64,000 nucleotides of DNA from Sphingobacterium pedocola (GCF_015209965.1 NZ_MU158692.1:231311-295310), one strand, 5' to 3'; positions 16,897 through 26,098 are shown, counted from the first letter of the stretch. Made by a program: numbers and translations. The notes: generated by a model not told the origin, from the sequence alone.

Positions 16897-17913
16897 TTAT
16901 TTTAATTTTTCAGTTCTTGCTAATTGCTCGGCATTGGCTTCTTGCAATGCTGGATTTTCTTTGATGACAGCGGGTGGATTAAAGTTGTAATAATGATTCG
17001 AATTAATTACAGATTCCTTATCCACTTGCGTAGGTTCCTCCACTATCCAATCGCTAGTCTGCTTGGTCTCAAAACGACAAGTATTACAAATAAAGTCTTC
17101 CACTTCTCCGAATTCGTCTTTACGTCCTGTTACGCGCAGTACATCTGCGCCTTTATACCATAACGTCACCTTTCCCGAACACGACGGACAATCCCGATGC
17201 GCGTCCACAGGTTTAGTGAACCATACCCGATTTTTGAATCGAAATGTTTTGTCCGTAAGCGCTCCCACAGGACATACGTCAATCACATTCCCAATAAAGT
17301 CGTTGTCTAATGCTTCTTCAATGTAGGTGGAGATTTCGGAGTGATCACCTCTATACATGATGCCATGCTCACGTTTATTGGTTAATTGATTGGCTACATA
17401 CACACAACGATAACACAAAATGCATCTATTCATGTGCAGTTGTATCTTATCTCCGATGTCAATACGTTCGAAAGTACGACGTCCGAATTCATAACGCGTT
17501 TGGTCGGCCCCATGTTCATAGCCTAAATCCTGTAGCTTGCATTCTCCGGCCTGATCACACACCGGACAATCTAGGGGATGGTTGATCAATAAAAACTCTA
17601 CAACACCCTTGCGCGCATCTACCACTTCGGGTGAGGTAATATTTTGCACCTCCATACCATCCATTACCGTTGTACGACAGGAAGCTACCAACTTTGGCAT
17701 TGGTCTAGGGTCTTTCTCCGATCCTTTGGAAACTTTTACAAGACATGTTCGGCATTTCCCCCCCGAATCTTCCAACTTGGAATAATAACACATCGCAGGA
17801 GGAACAATATCCCCACCAATCTGACGTGCGGCATTCAGAATAGAAGTACCCGGTGCTACATCCACCGGAATACCATCAATTGTTACTCTAAATTTTACTT
17901 CTTCTTCAGCCAT
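16897..17913 (-). CDS. nuoG: NADH-quinone oxidoreductase subunit G, short form
   Basis: Electron-transfer subunit of the peripheral arm. Only 338 residues, against roughly 700-900 in most bacteria. The N-terminal [2Fe-2S] domain (Cys42, 54, 57, 79), the His/Cys [4Fe-4S] ligands (His112, Cys116, 119, 125) and a further set (Cys164, 167, 170, 214) are intact. The large molybdopterin-oxidoreductase-like domain is absent. In its place residues 242-279 hold two CxxC pairs (Cys242/245 and Cys276/279). No frameshift or relic is visible and nuoH follows after 13 bases, so this is a natural short form, which I recall as usual in Bacteroidota. Confidence 0.93.
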   Translation of the reverse strand: MAEEEVKFRVTIDGIPVDVAPGTSILNAARQIGGDIVPPAMCYYSKLEDSGGKCRTCLVKVSKGSEKDPRPMPKLVASCRTTVMDGMEVQNITSPEVVDARKGVVEFLLINHPLDCPVCDQAGECKLQDLGYEHGADQTRYEFGRRTFERIDIGDKIQLHMNRCILCYRCVYVANQLTNKREHGIMYRGDHSEISTYIEEALDNDFIGNVIDVCPVGALTDKTFRFKNRVWFTKPVDAHRDCPSCSGKVTLWYKGADVLRVTGRKDEFGEVEDFICNTCRFETKQTSDWIVEEPTQVDKESVINSNHYYNFNPPAVIKENPALQEANAEQLARTEKLK

Positions 17914-17930
17914 CGTATCTGCTATTAATA

Positions 17931-19286
17931 TTATTGTACTACGGGTGCAATTGGATCCGCATAACGTGCTAATCCATAATTTCTACTTAGTGCTTCTTTT
18001 GGATGAGTAATATGCCATTCAAATTCATCTCTAAAATGACGAATAGCCGCAGCGACAGGCCATGCCGCTGCGTCTCCTAAAGGACAAATCGTATTACCTT
18101 CGATACGGCGTTGAACATCCCATAACAAATCAATATCTTCTATGCTACCTCTTCCTATTTCGATCTTGTGCAAGATCTTTTCCATCCAACCTGTTCCTTC
18201 TCTACAGGGTGAACACTGCCCGCAGCTTTCGTGATGATAAAAGCGGGCAAAATTCCAGGTATTTCGAACGATACATTGATCTTCATCAAAAACAATAAAT
18301 CCGCCAGACCCCATCGAACTACCTGTTGCAAAACCGCCGTCGGCCAACGACTCATACGTCATCAGTCGTGCGTTTCCATTTATTGTTTTTGAAACTAAGT
18401 TTGCTGGCAAGATCGGAACCGACGATCCTCCCGGAACTAAAGCTTTCAGCTTTTTACCATTCGCAATCCCACCACAGTATTCGTCTGAATAGATAAATTC
18501 TTCCACTGGAAGCCCCAAGTCTATCTCATACACTCCGGGGCGCACAATATTACCACTAGCTGATATTAGTTTTGTTCCTGTACTTCGTTCAATGCCAATC
18601 TTGGCGTATTCTTCTCCTCCGTCGTTGATGATCGGAACAGTAGCTGCAATGGATTCTACATTGTTTACTACTGTAGGGCAGCCGTACAATCCCGCTATCG
18701 CCGGAAAAGGAGGCTTGATCCGTGGATTACCACGCTTACCTTCAAGGGATTCCAGCAGCGCCGTTTCTTCACCGCAGATATATGCCCCACCACCCGGCTG
18801 CACATAGATCTCCAAATCATATCCCGTACCTAAAATATTTTTTCCTAGAAATCCGGCCGCTTTAGCTTCCGCAATTGCTTTCTCTACAATACGGATTTGC
18901 GGCATCATTTCGCCGCGAATGTATATATACGATGTATTCGCCCCTAAAGCAAAACTCGATACGATCATACCTTCTATTAACGCATGCGGTATGTGCGTCA
19001 TCAAATAGCGATCTTTGAATGTCCCTGGTTCTGACTCGTCCCCATTGCACACCAGATAACGTGCGACACCTTCGGGTTTGGCTAGAAATCCCCATTTCAT
19101 ACCTGTTGGGAAGCCCGCGCCACCCCTTCCACGTAAACCCGATTTTTTCACTTCTTCCACTACATCCTCGGGCGACATGGTTTTCAACGCTTTCTCAACA
19201 GCACGATATCCTCCCTGCTGCCGATACACGTCAAAGGTATTGATGCCTGGAACGTCTATATGTTCTAATAATAACTTACGACCCAT
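17931..19286 (-). CDS. nuoF: NADH-quinone oxidoreductase subunit F
   Basis: NADH- and FMN-binding subunit where electrons enter complex I. 451 residues. GLRGRGGAGFPTGMKWGF (FMN/NADH loop, about 50-67), YICGEETALLESLEG, and the [4Fe-4S] ligands in ESCGQCSPCREGTGW plus the later Cys of NTICPLGDAAAWP are present. Spacing to nuoE is 5 bases. Confidence 0.97.
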   Translation of the reverse strand: MGRKLLLEHIDVPGINTFDVYRQQGGYRAVEKALKTMSPEDVVEEVKKSGLRGRGGAGFPTGMKWGFLAKPEGVARYLVCNGDESEPGTFKDRYLMTHIPHALIEGMIVSSFALGANTSYIYIRGEMMPQIRIVEKAIAEAKAAGFLGKNILGTGYDLEIYVQPGGGAYICGEETALLESLEGKRGNPRIKPPFPAIAGLYGCPTVVNNVESIAATVPIINDGGEEYAKIGIERSTGTKLISASGNIVRPGVYEIDLGLPVEEFIYSDEYCGGIANGKKLKALVPGGSSVPILPANLVSKTINGNARLMTYESLADGGFATGSSMGSGGFIVFDEDQCIVRNTWNFARFYHHESCGQCSPCREGTGWMEKILHKIEIGRGSIEDIDLLWDVQRRIEGNTICPLGDAAAWPVAAAIRHFRDEFEWHITHPKEALSRNYGLARYADPIAPVVQ

Positions 19287-19291
19287 AATGA

Positions 19292-19819
19292 TTACGCTTC
19301 CGTTTGTGCTTTATTTTTCAAAGTTTCAATCAATTGAGCGACACTTTGTTCTGTTAAGTTTTCGTAAAAAGTGTAGTCTGGACCGATTTGTAATACCGGG
19401 CCATAACCACACGCGGCAAGGCATTCGACGCCACGCCAAGAGAACAGCCCGTCCTGTGTGACTTCACCCTCTTTTATGCCAAGGGTATTTTCAATATATT
19501 GCATGATACGCTCAGCTCCAACCAAACAACATGGGCCTGTACGGCATACTTCCAGGTTATATTTCCCTTGAGGACGCAAAAAATACATCGTGTAAAAGGT
19601 CGCTACTTCATACACTTCAATCGGTTCTATCTGAAGAAAATGAGCAACCTTATCCATTGCCTCCGTGCGCAACCAACCATACTCGGCCTGCACCAAATGT
19701 AAAAGTGGTAAAAGCGCGGATTTTTCTTTACCCTGAGGGTATCGACTTGCGATTTCTGCAAACTTCGTTAACAGTTCGGCAGAAAATTCTATGGGGTGAT
19801 TTTCTTTTACATTAAGCAT
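19292..19819 (-). CDS. nuoE: NADH-quinone oxidoreductase subunit E
   Basis: Thioredoxin-fold [2Fe-2S] subunit (cluster N1a), 175 residues. Ligands appear in CRTGPCCLVGAERI and ECLAACGYGPVLQIG. The start overlaps the nuoD end by 8 bases, implying coupled translation. Confidence 0.96.
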   Translation of the reverse strand: MLNVKENHPIEFSAELLTKFAEIASRYPQGKEKSALLPLLHLVQAEYGWLRTEAMDKVAHFLQIEPIEVYEVATFYTMYFLRPQGKYNLEVCRTGPCCLVGAERIMQYIENTLGIKEGEVTQDGLFSWRGVECLAACGYGPVLQIGPDYTFYENLTEQSVAQLIETLKNKAQTEA

Positions 19820-21047
19820 CTAATTCTCCTGCAATAACATTTAAACTACTCATGTTAATAATCGCGTCGGAAATTAACATTCCGCTACTCATAGGTGCGA
19901 ACATCTGATAATTGATGAAGGAAGGCCTTCTAAAGTGAAGGCGATACGGTGTGCGACCACCGTCATGAATTAGATAAAAACCTAATTCTCCATTCCCCCC
20001 CTCTACAGCATGATACACTTCGGATTGCGGTGTATCCCATTCTCCCATCACAATTTTGAAATGATAGATTAGCGCCTCCATATTGGTATATACTTGCTCT
20101 TTTGGAGGCAGGTAAAACTCCGGCACATCCGCATGGAAAACACCTGAGGGTTCTTTGGAAATCTTCTCTAATGCCTGCTCGATAATGCGCATTGATTGCC
20201 ACATCTCCTCGTTACGCACCATGAATCGGTCGTACACATCTCCGTTAGTACCTACAGGCACATCAAAATCAAACTCCTCGTACGAACAATAAGGATCAAC
20301 AACACGTACATCGTAATCGACACCCGTTGCACGAAGAATAGGCCCCGACCAACTATAGCTTAATGCTTCTTCCGGAGTAACCGCAGCCACCCCCGAAGTA
20401 CGCTCTATGAATATTCTATTACGCACAAACAATTCCTCAAATTCTGTTAACACTGCAGGGAATCGCTTGATAAATTCTTCTATTTTAGAAAACGCGATTT
20501 GATTAAAATCTCGTTCAAATCCACCTATACGGCCAATATTTGTTGTCAAACGTGCGCCACAGATCTCCTCAAAGATCTCATAGATAAACTCCCGCTCTTG
20601 CATCACATATAAGAATCCAGAAAAGGCCCCCGTATCTACGCCTAAAATACCGTTACAAATAATATGATCGGCAATACGCGCCAGCTCCATGACAATTACG
20701 CGCATATACTGCACGCGTTTCGGAATTTCAATACGTAGGAGCTTCTCTACTGTCATGTGCCAACCCATATTATTAATGGGGGATGAACAGTAATTCAGAC
20801 GGTCCGTTAATGGTGTGATTTGATAGAACGGCCGGTGTTCCGCAATTTTTTCAAATGCACGGTGGATATAGCCAATCGTCGAAATACCACTTACTATACG
20901 CTCGCCATCAATCTGAAGGACATTCTGAAAGACACCGTGAGTCGCTGGATGTGTTGGTCCTAGATTTAAGGTAATCAAATCTTCCTGCGGATCGTTATCA
21001 ACAAAAACACTTTTATTATTTGTTATTTTGGTGCTAGGTACACTCAT
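19812..21047 (-). CDS. nuoD: NADH-quinone oxidoreductase subunit D
   Basis: 49-kDa-type subunit that lines the quinone site. 411 residues. LNLGPTHPATHGVFQ near residue 28, GYIHRAFEKIAEHR, and the C-terminal EGGNGELGFYLIHDGGRTPYRLHFR block are characteristic. It is separate from nuoC here, unlike the fused nuoCD of enterobacteria. Confidence 0.97.
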   Translation of the reverse strand: MSVPSTKITNNKSVFVDNDPQEDLITLNLGPTHPATHGVFQNVLQIDGERIVSGISTIGYIHRAFEKIAEHRPFYQITPLTDRLNYCSSPINNMGWHMTVEKLLRIEIPKRVQYMRVIVMELARIADHIICNGILGVDTGAFSGFLYVMQEREFIYEIFEEICGARLTTNIGRIGGFERDFNQIAFSKIEEFIKRFPAVLTEFEELFVRNRIFIERTSGVAAVTPEEALSYSWSGPILRATGVDYDVRVVDPYCSYEEFDFDVPVGTNGDVYDRFMVRNEEMWQSMRIIEQALEKISKEPSGVFHADVPEFYLPPKEQVYTNMEALIYHFKIVMGEWDTPQSEVYHAVEGGNGELGFYLIHDGGRTPYRLHFRRPSFINYQMFAPMSSGMLISDAIINMSSLNVIAGELDA

Positions 21048-21070
21048 CTCTTCTGTTAATTAACTCGGAT

Positions 21071-21574
21071 TTAACGTCCGAAATAAAAATCCTTTTTATC
21101 TACCCGGTTCGGATCTTCTAACGGGTATTCCTTCCGCATCGGGAAAACACCTAAGTCGTCCATATTTAAAATACGACGTAAATCAGGGTGCCCTTCGAAA
21201 ACCACTCCGAAGAAATCATATGTCTCTCTCTCCATCCAATTGGCTCCGTTCCAAACTATAGTAGCTGTTGGAATAACAGGATTTTGTCCATCAATATATA
21301 CTTTAATGCGCAAACGTATATTTTGATAAAGATTATGCACATGGTAGACTACTGAAAAAGAATTTTTCTGATTCGGGTAATGTACAGCCGTAATATCTGT
21401 CAAATAACTAAACTGGAGTACATCGTCCGATTTCACAAACTGCAATACATCGATAATACTTTCGGTTGATGTCTCTATGGTTAAAAGGCCGTGAGGTTCT
21501 AATGGGTTTTGAATCTGGTCTCCAAATTTATCCTTCAATCGATTTAAAACGTTTTGATTATCCAACTTATCCAT
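21071..21574 (-). CDS. nuoC: NADH-quinone oxidoreductase subunit C
   Basis: 30-kDa-type peripheral-arm subunit, 167 residues. The family signature ERETYDFFGVVFEGHPDLRRIL lies at about 114-135, followed by YPLEDPNR and a basic tail. Its start overlaps the end of nuoB by 8 bases. Confidence 0.96.
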   Translation of the reverse strand: MDKLDNQNVLNRLKDKFGDQIQNPLEPHGLLTIETSTESIIDVLQFVKSDDVLQFSYLTDITAVHYPNQKNSFSVVYHVHNLYQNIRLRIKVYIDGQNPVIPTATIVWNGANWMERETYDFFGVVFEGHPDLRRILNMDDLGVFPMRKEYPLEDPNRVDKKDFYFGR

Positions 21575-22121
21575 TATGCGTAACGATTCCGTATTTTTCC
21601 AACAATGCTTTATACTCTGGTGTATTTCTTCGATTAAGTGTTTCGCTTTTTACGATATCCTGAAGCCGCAGTACACCGTCTAAAATTGCTTCAGGTCGAG
21701 GAGGACAGCCCGGGACGTAAACATCTACGGGAATAATTTCATCTATCCCTTGCAATACAGAATAGGTATCAAAAATACCTCCGCTGGAAGCACAAGCCCC
21801 AACAGCGATCACCCAACGAGGCTCTGCCATTTGAATGTACACCTGCTTCAAAACGGGAGCCATCTTCTTAGCGATCGTGCCCATTACGAGCAACATATCT
21901 GCTTGTCTCGGGGAGAAACTTGGTCGTTCTGCTCCAAAACGAGCCAAATCATACGTCGAACCCATAGTAGCCATAAATTCTATTCCACAACAAGAGGTTG
22001 CAAAAGGCAAAGGCCACAGGGAATTAGCCCTCGCCAAGCCTACAGCTTTATCCAGTGATGTCGCAAAAAATCCTGACCCCTCTACTCCCGGAGGAGTTTC
22101 TCCTAACTTTATGTTACTCAT
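21567..22121 (-). CDS. nuoB: NADH-quinone oxidoreductase subunit B
   Basis: Carries cluster N2, the last electron donor to quinone. 184 residues, with tandem Cys44-Cys45 in TSCCGIEFMA, Cys110 in VGACASSGG and Cys139 in PGCPPRPE, the expected ligand set. It is preceded by a 106-base gap after nuoA that contains no gene or obvious promoter. Confidence 0.97.
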   Translation of the reverse strand: MSNIKLGETPPGVEGSGFFATSLDKAVGLARANSLWPLPFATSCCGIEFMATMGSTYDLARFGAERPSFSPRQADMLLVMGTIAKKMAPVLKQVYIQMAEPRWVIAVGACASSGGIFDTYSVLQGIDEIIPVDVYVPGCPPRPEAILDGVLRLQDIVKSETLNRRNTPEYKALLEKYGIVTHNG

Positions 22122-22227
22122 GGTGTTATTATTATTCGGTTTACTCGTCTTTCTTACTGATCGAATCAGTCACAAAATAGTATTTTTAGTTTTTTTTAAA
22201 GAAGATTATTCTTTATTTATAACGATT

Positions 22228-22608
22228 CTAATCCCAATCTAGTGCCTTTTTCTTGATGACATAGATAAATCCCAGTAGAAGCATTCCCATAAAAATAAAC
22301 ATCTCAATAAGACCTTCTACTCCAAATTCTCTGAAATTAACAGCCCATGGATACATAAATATGACCTCTACATCAAATACGACAAATAAGAGGGCAACTA
22401 AAAAATATTTAATAGAAAAAGGCTGACGGGCATTCCCAATTACTTTAACCCCCGACTCAAAAGATTCAAGCTTACTTTCCGTACGAACCTTTGGCCCGAG
22501 CAAATGTGTACTTACGATAGCAAATACACCAAATGCTACAGCGACTCCGAGCTGTATAAGTATTGGAATATAATCGACTGGAAGGCTTTCTCCTTGTAGG
22601 TTTTCCAT
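22228..22608 (-). CDS. nuoA: NADH-quinone oxidoreductase subunit A
   Basis: First gene of the operon; complex I membrane subunit with three helices, 126 residues. LGPKVRTESKLESFESGVKVIGNARQPFSIKYFLVALLFVVFDVEVIF is the NuoA signature region including the conserved acidic residues of helix 2. The promoter lies at 22635-22666, giving a leader of roughly 20 bases. Confidence 0.96.
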   Translation of the reverse strand: MENLQGESLPVDYIPILIQLGVAVAFGVFAIVSTHLLGPKVRTESKLESFESGVKVIGNARQPFSIKYFLVALLFVVFDVEVIFMYPWAVNFREFGVEGLIEMFIFMGMLLLGFIYVIKKKALDWD

Positions 22609-22634
22609 AGTTTTCTAATTTGTTGTTATCTTAA

Positions 22635-22666
22635 CAAACTTAAATAAAATGCTTTGCATTCACGAA
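22635..22666 (-). promoter_or_regulatory. nuo operon promoter with ATGC-AAA-GCAT spacer
   Basis: Minus strand: TAAGTTTG (22642-22635) matches TAnnTTTG; TTCG (22666-22663) is a one-mismatch -33 with a 20-base gap. The spacer holds the palindrome AATGC-AAA-GCATT (22648-22660). The segment 22635-22663 is almost identical to the promoter at 39165-39193. The remaining part of the 352-base gap up to 22960 holds the 20-bp palindrome, a short open frame (22757-22843) and the large terminator. Confidence 0.6.
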
Positions 22667-22705
22667 TACCTAATAGAAAAAAATACGATTCGTAATTTGC
22701 TTTTG

Positions 22706-22725
22706 TATGCAATTATAATTGCATA
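22706..22725. repeat. 20-bp perfect palindrome
   Basis: TATGCAATTATAATTGCATA is a perfect palindrome with no spacer, about 70 bases upstream of the nuo promoter. It contains ATGCAA/TTGCAT half sites similar to the promoter spacer palindrome. Possible operator; no regulator can be named. Confidence 0.55.
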
Positions 22726-22848
22726 TAAAAGCAACTATTCACCAATACCCATTTTAATGGCTTTAATGGGTGCTGCAGGGTATATTGGTTTATCTTCGGT
22801 GAGCAAACTCGGTTCTCTTCCGCCATTAAGAACCTATTTATAGAAAAA

Positions 22849-22915
22849 ATATAAAGATTTTTGGCAAAAAAAAGGGACTGGTCCAGTCCCTTTTTTTTGC
22901 CAAAAATCTTTATAT
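22849..22915. terminator. 67-bp perfect palindromic terminator
   Basis: Two perfect 33-base arms (22849-22881 and 22883-22915) around a single T. The core GGGACTGG/CCAGTCCC is flanked by A8/T8 runs, so it can act on both strands. It follows the TPR gene (minus strand) by 45 bases. Confidence 0.85.
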
Positions 22916-22960
22916 CTGCAATTCGACTTTTAAGGGTCGTAACGCAATATTATACAATTA

Positions 22961-24691
22961 CTAACTTTCTAGATATTCGATGTAAGCGTTCGCAAATTCA
23001 TCTTCTGGTGATAATTTTACCGTATTTTTGAAAGATTCCATTGCTGCTTCATATTGCTCCTGCGTAATTTGGTAGTACCCGATGTAATTATGCGCATCTA
23101 CAAGATATGATTTTTCGACATCCGTAATGGCTGTACCGCCGGCTTCTTTATCCTTAAGGACTTGAATCAATTGGGTAAATGCTGGAACAAACAAACCTTT
23201 ACATTGGTCTGCTTCTTCAGGATTAACATTATCCAAAGAAATATTCACATATCCAGTGAGGTACAATGCCCGCGCTAAGTATTCTTCATTAACTTTTTGA
23301 TCATTCGATTTGATAATCACATCAAATGCTTTCAACGCGACATCAAACTCTTTTGCAGGATCTTCACCTTTTTCCTTTTTTGCTACGCCGGCACGGAAAT
23401 TTGAATCACCTAAGAAGAAGTTAGCTTCATAGAAATAATCTGTACCTTTTTGACTTGCCGGGATATTGAAGATACCCGACGCCACATCGTATTTACCTTC
23501 TCCGTAAGCGATCATACCCGCAGTTCCAATTTCTGGCATCATCTCAGGGTTTTTCGCTAACGCAGTTTTCAGGTTTGCCAATCCCTTCTCTACATTTCCA
23601 GTTTGGATATAAGACAATCCTGAGAATAAATAGTCATAGTCAATCAAACGACTAGTGTCTGATTCTGCAAACAATTTATCAAAATAGCCTACAGCTTTTT
23701 GGTAATCCTCATCTTGGTTGAATGCAATATATCCCAAATAGCGATATACTTTGGCGTCTACCCCTGGTGCGTTTTCCAATTGTTGGGCTACACTTTTTAA
23801 TTCCGAATACTCTTGGCCGAATACTAAAAAGTCGGCATAGCGTACACGAGCATCGATAGAGTTATCGCCCGTTACTTCTAAATATTTTTTGTAACTATCA
23901 ACCGCTTTGGCGATTTCAGTTTCGTATGTTGCCTTCTGCTCATCCGTTTCATTTGGAAGTCGTTTGGCGAATTGCAATTGCGTTTCTGCTAGTTCACGAT
24001 AGATAGGACCAAAAGTTGGATATTCCCCGGCTAAGCTTGTCAGTTGTTCTAGCGCTACGTCATACGCTTGCGCACGACGCGTTATCACTGCTTGGGCTAC
24101 CTTTGCTTTAATCAAATTTTCGTCAATATTTAACGCATCCCGGTAATTAACATAAGCTTGACTATTTTCATTCAACCCTACATATGCATCACCTAATGCC
24201 ACCGGAATCAGTGCGTCCTTCGCATTCTTTGCTTTTGCTTGAGTCAAATATTCAATCGCCTTGGTATAATCCGGTTTCGGTGCATCGATGTAAGCACGGC
24301 CAACGAAATATAAGGGTAAATAATCTTTCTTTTTTAAATCCGATGTCGCTGTCGTGAACTTCTGCTCAGCTGCTGCAACATCTCCTTTTTCTAAATCAAC
24401 AATACCAAGACCTACTGTATTCAACTGTTCCTTCGGGCTGTTTGTTAATCCTTCTTGGAAGACAATTGCAGCTGAATCTACTTTATCGTTGATTAAATGC
24501 ACCTGACCTAGGTAAAAGTAATTTTCGCCATCTTTGGCTTTCTTTTGCACAAGATTTTGCAAAATACCTTTAGCTTTATCGTATTGCTCTGCTTCCATTG
24601 CTGCTTGAGCATCTTTTAAACTTTGAGCACTTGCTGAACCAACCACTGCCCCGGTCATTAAAAGACTCAAAAATAATTTGCTTTTTGTCAT
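22961..24691 (-). CDS. exported tetratricopeptide repeat protein
   Basis: 576 residues with a signal peptide (cut near SASAQS, about residue 22) and TPR-like helix pairs from about 25 to the C-terminus (for example DAQAAMEAEQYDKAKGILQNLV and AIEYLTQAKAKNAKDALIPVALGDAYVGL). It is expected in the periplasm as a scaffold. It is the last gene of the exbB-tonB operon, 26 bases after the PstS-like gene, so a role in envelope energy transduction or a complex with those proteins is inferred. No catalytic motif seen. Confidence 0.88.
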   Translation of the reverse strand: MTKSKLFLSLLMTGAVVGSASAQSLKDAQAAMEAEQYDKAKGILQNLVQKKAKDGENYFYLGQVHLINDKVDSAAIVFQEGLTNSPKEQLNTVGLGIVDLEKGDVAAAEQKFTTATSDLKKKDYLPLYFVGRAYIDAPKPDYTKAIEYLTQAKAKNAKDALIPVALGDAYVGLNENSQAYVNYRDALNIDENLIKAKVAQAVITRRAQAYDVALEQLTSLAGEYPTFGPIYRELAETQLQFAKRLPNETDEQKATYETEIAKAVDSYKKYLEVTGDNSIDARVRYADFLVFGQEYSELKSVAQQLENAPGVDAKVYRYLGYIAFNQDEDYQKAVGYFDKLFAESDTSRLIDYDYLFSGLSYIQTGNVEKGLANLKTALAKNPEMMPEIGTAGMIAYGEGKYDVASGIFNIPASQKGTDYFYEANFFLGDSNFRAGVAKKEKGEDPAKEFDVALKAFDVIIKSNDQKVNEEYLARALYLTGYVNISLDNVNPEEADQCKGLFVPAFTQLIQVLKDKEAGGTAITDVEKSYLVDAHNYIGYYQITQEQYEAAMESFKNTVKLSPEDEFANAYIEYLES

Positions 24692-24717
24692 AACTTTATT
24701 TGTGTTCTTTATTGTTT

Positions 24718-25641
24718 CTAATTTATTCTATCTCTTATTATAATTTCACGCCCGGGCATCGTAACAGGAAGTAAACCTGACTTCAAAACGATACGTTGGC
24801 CTCTATCTCCCGTTAAAAAAGCCGAAAAACCTACCCCTAATCCAAAATTAGGTTGATAGTTTAACGCGAAGATCTCTCTTTTCAGAGGATATTCATCGGT
24901 GGACAAACTCGCTTGCGAAGGTTTAACGTATCTGCGCTTCCCTCCCTTGTCGTTTAAGACGCTTAAGATACGAATTTTATCTAGTTCTTTGAAAGAACTT
25001 TTCAAAAATAAATATTGATTAAAACTTACAAAACCTATTTTCTCCACACTATTAGCCACTTCATTTAACACCGCTTCCGACGAAGTCTGTATTTCGATGT
25101 AATTACCCGCTATCTTGTCGATGGCGCCTAAGTCCTTGAAATAACGCAGCACACTTGAGTTTACATTGTCAAACACGAGCTTAACGTCCTTGACCTGTTC
25201 CCCTTTTAACAACGCTATAACGTCTGCAATAGCAAAACTAGTATCTGCACTCGCATTATTCGTTACCAAAACGATGCCGTCGTAGGCGATTGGATAGATG
25301 AACGGCTTAATCGAACGCTGTTCAAATGATTTGCTTTCCTCGGGAGTGAGCTCGCGAGCCAAAACCGCAAAACTGGTCTCACCTTTTATCAACGAATTGA
25401 TAGCATGTACTTCAGCCGCCGGTTGAGGAACTATTGTCGCATTATAGTACGAACTTTCAAAGACCTCTTTATTTTCCAAAAATAATGGTAATACGGTTTC
25501 GTCCACTCCCACACGCATACTCCCTTTTAATACGTCCTCTTGATCTCCCTTTGCGCCATTCTGTGGACTACCGCTATTGCTGCAACCGCTCCAACACAGG
25601 GAAAAAAGAATGAATAGATATGTCCAATTAAATATTTTCAT
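24718..25641 (-). CDS. PstS-like substrate-binding lipoprotein
   Basis: 307 residues. The N-terminus is a lipoprotein signal with lipobox-like LCWSGC (Cys20). The body (GSMRVGVDETVLPLFLENKEVFESSYYNATIVPQP...) resembles type-2 periplasmic binding proteins of the PstS/phosphate class, with ELTPEE and IGFVSFNQYLFLKSS regions. No PstC, PstA or PstB gene is nearby. Its place between tonB and a TPR gene suggests a function linked to TonB rather than an ABC importer. Ligand unknown. Confidence 0.8.
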   Translation of the reverse strand: MKIFNWTYLFILFSLCWSGCSNSGSPQNGAKGDQEDVLKGSMRVGVDETVLPLFLENKEVFESSYYNATIVPQPAAEVHAINSLIKGETSFAVLARELTPEESKSFEQRSIKPFIYPIAYDGIVLVTNNASADTSFAIADVIALLKGEQVKDVKLVFDNVNSSVLRYFKDLGAIDKIAGNYIEIQTSSEAVLNEVANSVEKIGFVSFNQYLFLKSSFKELDKIRILSVLNDKGGKRRYVKPSQASLSTDEYPLKREIFALNYQPNFGLGVGFSAFLTGDRGQRIVLKSGLLPVTMPGREIIIRDRIN

Positions 25642-25850
25642 CTAATTATTTGTTATTGATGTATTAATCGTTCTCATCAATAGGATTAGTAAAAATGGAA
25701 AAAGATTAACTCTTAACGTTTTTTTTGCAAAAAATTGTTAGTGCTATTGATGATTTTTCACTTTCAACGGCCTCAATAAATTCACTTACTCCGTCCAATG
25801 CCCATCAATAACGTTCATGGTTGTGGGTGATACCACCAATCATGAGGGGT

Positions 25851-26078
25851 TTAACGGGAGAAGTTATTTTGAAATAGTCGGATAAAACGCATAAACGAAT
25901 ATACAATGAGTAATATGCCAAACATATTCCTATACCGCGCGTCTATTTCTAAGGGGAACTTATCCCAAAATATAATCAATAGGCCTAAAGTGAAATACAC
26001 TAGAAACATAAAAAGGCCTAAAATAGACAGAAATCGCTGTGTCGGCGATTTCTGTCTAAACTTTGTATTATTATTCAT
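25851..26078 (-). CDS. small two-helix membrane protein in the tonB operon
   Basis: 75 residues with a basic N-terminus, two hydrophobic helices (about 16-33 and 47-62) and a basic tail. No motif recognised. It starts 20 bases after tonB on the same strand, so it is probably co-transcribed with the ExbBD-TonB genes. A 209-base gap without a gene follows before the PstS-like gene. Confidence 0.7.
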   Translation of the reverse strand: MNNNTKFRQKSPTQRFLSILGLFMFLVYFTLGLLIIFWDKFPLEIDARYRNMFGILLIVYSFMRFIRLFQNNFSR

Positions 26079-26098
26079 TTATTGAATTTTCACACTAA

